A stretch of 64,000 nt of DNA from Nostoc sp. FACHB-110 (GTDB taxonomy: Bacteria; Cyanobacteriota; Cyanobacteriia; Cyanobacteriales; Nostocaceae): positions 1-64,000 of the forward strand of contig NZ_JACJRU010000019.1 of the NCBI RefSeq assembly GCF_014697425.1, written 5' to 3'. Every line of letters starts with the position of its first letter. Within the stretch, counting starts at the first letter, position 1. The translations under genes were made by a program, and so were the position numbers. Positions 60,184 to 64,000 of this stretch are shown piece by piece. A model generated the notes under the pieces. It ran no database searches and had not been told where the DNA came from. It worked only from the letters and a program-made list of their open reading frames with translations.

Positions 60184-61303
60184 GAGAATACCTTTGTTCT
60201 TTTACTAGGTTCAACAGTTCTTCTGTTGTGAGGCTACGTTTTTTCTTAACTGATTGTTGGCGAACTGCATCTAATACAGATTGGGTTTCTTCTGGGTTGA
60301 GAAAAATTCCATGCTGCTGAAGCAAGTTAGATACTAAATGTCTGCCAGAATGTTTACCAACTACTAAACGTCGTTCCCAACCTACTTCTTCTGGTGCAAA
60401 GGGTTCGTAGGTGTTGGGGTTTTGAATTACGCCGTGTGCATGAATTCCAGATTCGTGAGCAAAGGTGTTTTCACCGACAATTGCTTTCCAAGGTGGTACG
60501 CCAGCACCGGAGGCGGCGGCGACAAGTTGCGATAATTCCAGCAAACGGGGTGTGTTGATACCCATATCTAAGCCATAGATGCGTTTGATGGCCATGACAA
60601 CTTCTTCTAAAGCGGCGTTACCTGCTCTTTCACCTAAGCCGTTGACGGTGGTGTTTACAGATGAGGCTCCACCTTTAATTCCGGCGAGGGCGTTGGCTGT
60701 TGCTAGGCCAAAATCGTTGTGGGTATGGATTTCCACGGGAATTGATAGCCAGGAAACAAGCCGTTTGACTTTTTTATAGGTGGTGAAAGGATCGAGAACT
60801 CCTACGGTGTCGCAGAAACGAAATCGAGATGCACCCCATTCTTGAGCATACAAGGCGACATCCAATAAAAAGCTTTCATCGGCTCTAGAAGAATCTTCGC
60901 CGCCGACTGCAACCCAAAGACCACGATCGCGCGCATAACTGATACAATCTTTGAGTCTTTGCAGACTTACTCGCCATTGTCCATGAAATTTGGCGGCGAT
61001 TTGGATACCGGAAACCGGAATCGCAATATGCACTCGCTTCATTCCACAGGCGATGGAAGCTTTAATATCTGATAATACAGCACGGTTCCAAGCAAGGAGG
61101 TCGGCTTTTAAACCTAAGTCAGCAATTGCTGAGATAGCGCGGGTTTCTTCTTCACCCATTGCGGGTATGCCAACTTCTAATTCATGGACACCGATAGCAT
61201 CAAGAAATTTAGCGATCGCAACTTTCTCTTTGAGAGTAAAAGCAACGCCTGCTGCTTGTTCGCCATCGCGTAATGTAGTGTCATTAATTATGATTTCACT
61301 CAT
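60170..61303 (-). CDS. nifV: Homocitrate synthase NifV
   Basis: A 377-residue enzyme from the ATG at 61303, giving MSEIIINDTTLRDGEQAAGVAF with the metal-binding NDTTLRDGEQ motif. Other family motifs: VHELEVGIPAMGEEE, RFRFCDTVGVLDP, VEIHTHNDFGLATANALAG, VNTTVNGLGERAGNAALEEV and ESGIHAHGV. It condenses acetyl-CoA and 2-oxoglutarate to homocitrate, the organic ligand of FeMo-co. A 21-codon in-frame upstream extension is unlikely. First of the coupled nifVZT run. Confidence 0.96.
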   Translation of the reverse strand: MSEIIINDTTLRDGEQAAGVAFTLKEKVAIAKFLDAIGVHELEVGIPAMGEEETRAISAIADLGLKADLLAWNRAVLSDIKASIACGMKRVHIAIPVSGIQIAAKFHGQWRVSLQRLKDCISYARDRGLWVAVGGEDSSRADESFLLDVALYAQEWGASRFRFCDTVGVLDPFTTYKKVKRLVSWLSIPVEIHTHNDFGLATANALAGIKGGASSVNTTVNGLGERAGNAALEEVVMAIKRIYGLDMGINTPRLLELSQLVAAASGAGVPPWKAIVGENTFAHESGIHAHGVIQNPNTYEPFAPEEVGWERRLVVGKHSGRHLVSNLLQQHGIFLNPEETQSVLDAVRQQSVKKKRSLTTEELLNLVKEQRYSHAAR

Positions 61304-61829
61304 CTCAAACAGCCTCTTAGGAATTTTTCTTAATATTCTTTCTGGAGCTTTAAATACTTTCCGCAACGCTGATTTAGGGTAAATGCTATAAATTAATACA
61401 ATTAATATTTTGTCTTCATGATTCTTTAATAATACTCAAGCAAAAACAACGCATCTGTATGGCAGAGAACAAAACGAGAGTATAATTTCAAAACTGTTTT
61501 TACTATTGCCAGCTATGTTTTTTTGAAGTAGTAGATTGCCTTGATAGCTATTAACTAGAATCAAATTATTGAAAACAAAAAATCTAGTCAGCAAGCTAGA
61601 AATCATAGTGGCATTTCCCAATAATTGCAAGTCATTTCTGCCAAAAAATTTTGCATTGTTATCGCCAGTAAAAACTTGTCTATGCCACTTAGCAAAATGA
61701 TTGCAGCAGATGGATAGAATTGAGACATAAAAAGCAATTATTCCTCTGTATTGGAAAGGTCGCTCAAGTTGGGTAAGTCGCCCAACTCACTAGCTTAACT
61801 TTCCGGAAAATCTCAAATCGAAAATTTGA
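61304..61829. other. Gene-free stretch upstream of nifV
   Basis: A 526-bp AT-rich gap between the DUF2949 gene and nifV, both on the minus strand. It should hold a nifV promoter. A frame at 61436-61630 is open but shows no protein-like pattern. No clear NtcA box (GTAN8TAC) was seen by eye. Confidence 0.45.
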
Positions 61830-62027
61830 TTATCGCTGGTCATCCAGCCAATCAAAAATCCGTTCAAGCTGTTCTAAGTTAACTAATCCATATTGCCAAA
61901 GCAGCATCGGTAATGGTGCATGATCGGATTTACGTTGTCGTAATGCTACATCAATATCTGCATTAGAAAGTTCTATTTCGTTATGTAAAAACTTGATGAA
62001 CTTTTTTTCATTTGCACGGGAAACCAT
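61830..62027 (-). CDS. DUF2949 small protein in nif region
   Basis: A 65-residue protein from the ATG at 62027, MVSRANEKKFIKFLHNEIEL, continuing SNADIDVALRQRKSDHAPLPMLLWQYGLVNLEQLERIFDWLDDQ. This is the DUF2949 pattern of small helical cyanobacterial proteins of unknown function. The longer frame from 62105 has a hydrophobic extension without family support. The same kind of gene lies between nifP and nifV in other heterocystous cyanobacteria. Confidence 0.85.
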   Translation of the reverse strand: MVSRANEKKFIKFLHNEIELSNADIDVALRQRKSDHAPLPMLLWQYGLVNLEQLERIFDWLDDQR

Positions 62028-62242
62028 AATTGAACTGTGAACAAATAAGTAGAGAAAAAAATTAAAGGTTGAAGCGCGATTTAGAAGACTGATTTTATCA
62101 GTCAAAAAGAGATTTAAGCGGCTGGTTTTTGGAGATTTGCAGCGTAATCAAAGTATAGGTGAGAGATTTTGAAAAGCATAAATGCTAGAAATAGTAATAC
62201 TTGAAACTCCAGCATAGTTGCCTTTTACCTCCTGCCTTCTGA

Positions 62243-62476
62243 TTACAAATACCAACAATGTTCAAGCCAATCTACTAATTCTTGACGAGGTGCAAGCAAT
62301 TGCATGATAGTGCTACGGACTAAAATTGCTTCTAACAAACTGTTGACTTTGACTCGTAAAGAACCGTCCGCAGGGCAAGAACAAGAAATCATTAATTCTT
62401 GCAAACGGTGATAAATTTGCCAGCGATCGCTCAGAGGAATCTGCAAAATTTGCTCACCTAATGTCAGGTTTGTCAT
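62243..62476 (-). CDS. Small conserved protein downstream of nifP
   Basis: A 77-residue helical protein: LTLGEQILQIPLSDRWQIYHRLQELMISCSCPADGSLRVKVNSLLEAILVRSTIMQLL, ending QELVDWLEHCWYL. It has a CSC motif but no recognised family. Its ATG overlaps the stop of nifP by four bases, indicating co-translation. A small ORF of this size at this place appears to be conserved in heterocystous cyanobacterial nif clusters; the function is unknown. Confidence 0.8.
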   Translation of the reverse strand: MTNLTLGEQILQIPLSDRWQIYHRLQELMISCSCPADGSLRVKVNSLLEAILVRSTIMQLLAPRQELVDWLEHCWYL

Positions 62477-63237
62477 TTCTCCTGTGAATTACTATTGACG
62501 TTTGACTGTTGACCATTAACTATTGACTGTTGAATTTTGATTTGTTGTTCAAGCTGTTCAATTCGAGAAAGTAAGGAACGAATCACAGTGGCTTCGACAT
62601 CGGGTAGCTTGGCGTGGTCAAGAGGAGACTGATTACTATCTTTGCGAGAGATAATTCGACCAGGAATCCCGACAACTGTGGAATCATTGGGGACATCACG
62701 CAAGACAACTGAACCTGCACCCACACGGACGCGATCGCCAATTTGAATATTCCCTAAAATCTTTGCCCCTGAACCAACAACAACATGACTGCCAATAGTT
62801 GGGTGGCGTTTACCGCTTTCTTTACCAGTTCCGCCGAGAGTTACGCCTTGGTAAATCAGCGTGTAGTCTCCGACAATTGCAGTTTCACCGATGACAACAC
62901 CCATTCCATGATCGATAAATACACCTTTACCAATCTCTGCACCTGGATGAATTTCAATCCCGGTTAAAAATCGACCAATATGCGAAATTAGTCGGGGGAA
63001 GAAAGCCACACCTCGACGGTGTAACCAGTGGGCGAGACGATGCAAACAAAGCGCGTGCAATCCTGGATAGCAGAATACTACCTCTAGCCAATTGCGTGCA
63101 GCAGGGTCGCGTTCAAATATAATCCGAAAATCACTCAACAATGGCTCACAATAAACGCCAGAGAGTAGATTTTTCAGCAGGGATGTATTTGCTGAATCTT
63201 TTGGAAGATTCTCGATACTGTCTAGTGACTGTTGCAT
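62473..63237 (-). CDS. nifP: Serine O-acetyltransferase (NifP/CysE)
   Basis: A 254-residue acetyltransferase. The N-terminal helices (YCEPLLSDFRIIFERDPAARNWLEVVFCYPGLHALCLHRLAHWLHRRGV) lead to left-handed hexapeptide repeats (GAEIGKGVFIDHGMGVVIGE, IGSHVVVGSGAKILGNIQIG) with the catalytic His in FIDHGMG. It makes O-acetylserine for cysteine needed in Fe-S cluster formation. The nif context suggests the nifP paralogue rather than the housekeeping cysE. The last about 20 residues (QQSIVNGQQSNVNSNSQEK) are encoded by heptamer repeat DNA. Confidence 0.9.
   Translation of the reverse strand: MQQSLDSIENLPKDSANTSLLKNLLSGVYCEPLLSDFRIIFERDPAARNWLEVVFCYPGLHALCLHRLAHWLHRRGVAFFPRLISHIGRFLTGIEIHPGAEIGKGVFIDHGMGVVIGETAIVGDYTLIYQGVTLGGTGKESGKRHPTIGSHVVVGSGAKILGNIQIGDRVRVGAGSVVLRDVPNDSTVVGIPGRIISRKDSNQSPLDHAKLPDVEATVIRSLLSRIEQLEQQIKIQQSIVNGQQSNVNSNSQEK
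62485..62537. repeat. TTGACTA-type heptamer tract within the nifP 3' end
   Basis: TGAATTACTATTGACGTTTG and TTAACTATTGACTGTTGAAT are degenerate TTGACTA/TTGACTG units running through the last codons of nifP, giving it a low-complexity Ser/Asn/Gln tail just before the overlapping small gene. Confidence 0.75.
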
Positions 63238-63400
63238 CTGTACTGCCTGGGTAAAAAAGCCATGTGCTATTTTTATGCTTATAGCAGGCGACTCCCTAGA
63301 GGACAGTACACCCCATGTCGGTTGGATTTATTGTATTTATTAAGGTTGTACTCAACAACTTGAAACGCTGATTATCAATAAATTTCCAATTTATTTTGGG

Positions 63401-63441
63401 GTAGAGGTACTAGTATTTCAGAGTAGAGGTACTAGTATTTC
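63401..63441. promoter_or_regulatory. Two exact 19-bp direct repeats upstream of nifP
   Basis: GTAGAGGTACTAGTATTTC occurs at 63401-63419 and 63423-63441, a 22-base period (about two helical turns). It is about 165-205 bases upstream of the nifP start. The spacing would place two binding sites on the same face of DNA; ACTAGT and GTAC palindromes lie inside each copy. Confidence 0.55.
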
Positions 63442-63844
63442 TAGGGTGGGGGTTTTAGAATTGCGGTACTCACTATTAATTGCTTTGCCTGTAAGAATTT
63501 GCAGCGATTTAGGCAAGTTATTTTACGATATATTAAGCTGTACTCATTTGCCCGGAAATGGGCTGTAGAGAGGACTACAAGTCAAAATTCTGTATCTCTA
63601 GTTACGATTGTAATTTTACGGTTTTGCCACGCAAAAAACCAATTTCTTCAGTTTATTTTAGCTTTTGTTGTCTGTATTTTTAGCTACTAATAAATTTTAT
63701 TGCAATCAATATCCCCTCGCCTGCGCGGATTAGCACAAAATCAAAACTTCCGTAAGTGCGATCGCTAGCTGATAATCTTTGACTAACTCTTCAACATCAA
63801 AGTCTTGGCGATTAGAAATCGCGCGCCATTGAGGGAGTCGGGGA

Positions 63845-64000
63845 ACCCGCCCAACGCAATGGCTTGGCTACACAGACAAAACCCCTGACGCTCCTGCGTC
63901 GCTAAAGCTGCGCTAACGGGTTCGCCAGTCGCCTGCGGAGGGAAACCCTACCAAGAGCGCTGGTCTCACCACCTGCGTGGGTTTAAAACCATTGATTTTT
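63845..64000. repeat. Dispersed repeat mosaic at the window edge
   Basis: AACCCGCCCAACGCAATGGC, then GGCTACACAGACAAAACCCC as in the element at 415-569, followed by several GC-rich complementary segments and ACCTGCGTGGGTTTAAAACC. It continues beyond the window, so its ends cannot be set. Confidence 0.6.

Larger units (their letters stand above)
63238..64000. other. Region upstream of nifP to the window end
   Basis: A 763-bp stretch without a credible gene. It contains the tandem 19-bp repeat at 63401-63441, AT-rich sequence expected to hold the nifP promoter (nearest 150 bases before 63237), and a dispersed-repeat mosaic from about 63720 to the edge. A 63-codon frame at 63499-63690 is low in protein-like character. 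Confidence 0.5.

Noticed and set aside
61436..61630. 64-codon minus-strand frame upstream of nifV
   Set aside because: Composition is irregular and there is no ribosome site or recognisable motif.
63499..63690. 63-codon frame upstream of nifP
   Set aside because: No protein-like pattern, no ribosome site and no family resemblance; it lies in a repeat-containing AT-rich region.
1..64000. tRNA, rRNA, tmRNA or classical riboswitch
   Set aside because: No cloverleaf with a GTTCGAATC-type arm, no rRNA segment and no conserved riboswitch core was recognised on either strand by eye; a covariance-model search would be needed to be certain.

Overview
The window is chromosome-like DNA from a filamentous, nitrogen-fixing cyanobacterium of the Nostoc/Anabaena/Calothrix type. 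This rests on genes for chlorophyll synthesis (chlI), the plant-type GAPDH (gap2), IctB, a nif accessory run (nifP, two small ORFs, nifV, nifZ, nifT, a 2Fe-2S ferredoxin), abundant GCGATCGC (HIP1) octamers, and many short heptameric tandem repeats of the kind known from heterocystous cyanobacteria. No tRNA, rRNA or CRISPR array was seen. The species cannot be named from sequence reading alone.

Layout. 1-3.3 kb is an accessory patch: a truncated DUF58 gene, a 155-bp MITE-like element, and two UPF0175/DUF3368 toxin-antitoxin pairs placed tail to tail, then a nuclease-fold hypothetical. 3.5-7.2 kb holds gatD and murT (peptidoglycan amidation) separated by an oppositely oriented unknown gene and a second MITE-like element. 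7.5-10.5 kb holds a thioredoxin-fold lumenal protein, an unknown gene, and modA divergent from an unusual ribbon-helix-helix/TOBE (Mop) protein, with two palindromes between them. 10.8-17.8 kb holds a secreted protein, a YdcF protein, a VOC protein, a CHASE2-Ser/Thr kinase, an NTF2-like protein and an LD-carboxypeptidase. 18-21.3 kb is an ergothioneine cluster, egtC-egtB-egtD. 21.5-28.1 kb holds a glycine-zipper protein, a YciI protein, chlI, a Uma2 gene cut by a third MITE-like element with an 8-bp target duplication, miaB, a truncated Mrr-type nuclease gene and a ParDE pair.

28.4-41.5 kb is an envelope/exopolysaccharide region: a Wzc/GumC-like protein, an OPX outer-membrane exporter, a cyanoexosortase A accessory protein, cyanoexosortase A and a DegT aminotransferase in one direction, then a divergent GAF-histidine kinase with a degenerate ATPase region, ictB, a WGxxGxxG protein, smpB and a NarL/Ycf29-like response regulator. 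41.5-57.1 kb is mostly core housekeeping: LMW-PTP, ebfC, murB, murC, nadD, gap2, thiL, a lumenal cyclophilin, efp-accB, an ArsR regulator, a GerMN protein, proS and an acyltransferase. 57.2-58.7 kb has two Uma2 genes, one with a 21-bp tandem repeat encoding EQERFRA heptads. 58.9-63.2 kb is the nif accessory run on the minus strand.

The most interesting candidates are: (1) the RHH-Mop protein divergent from modA with two palindromes, a plausible self-contained molybdate-sensing switch; (2) three distinct MITE-like elements with recognisable target duplications; (3) mirrored duplicate UPF0175/DUF3368 modules; (4) heptameric repeats that have entered coding sequence (the EgtB linker and the NifP tail). 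Functions are assigned from motifs and family memory; no database search was possible.
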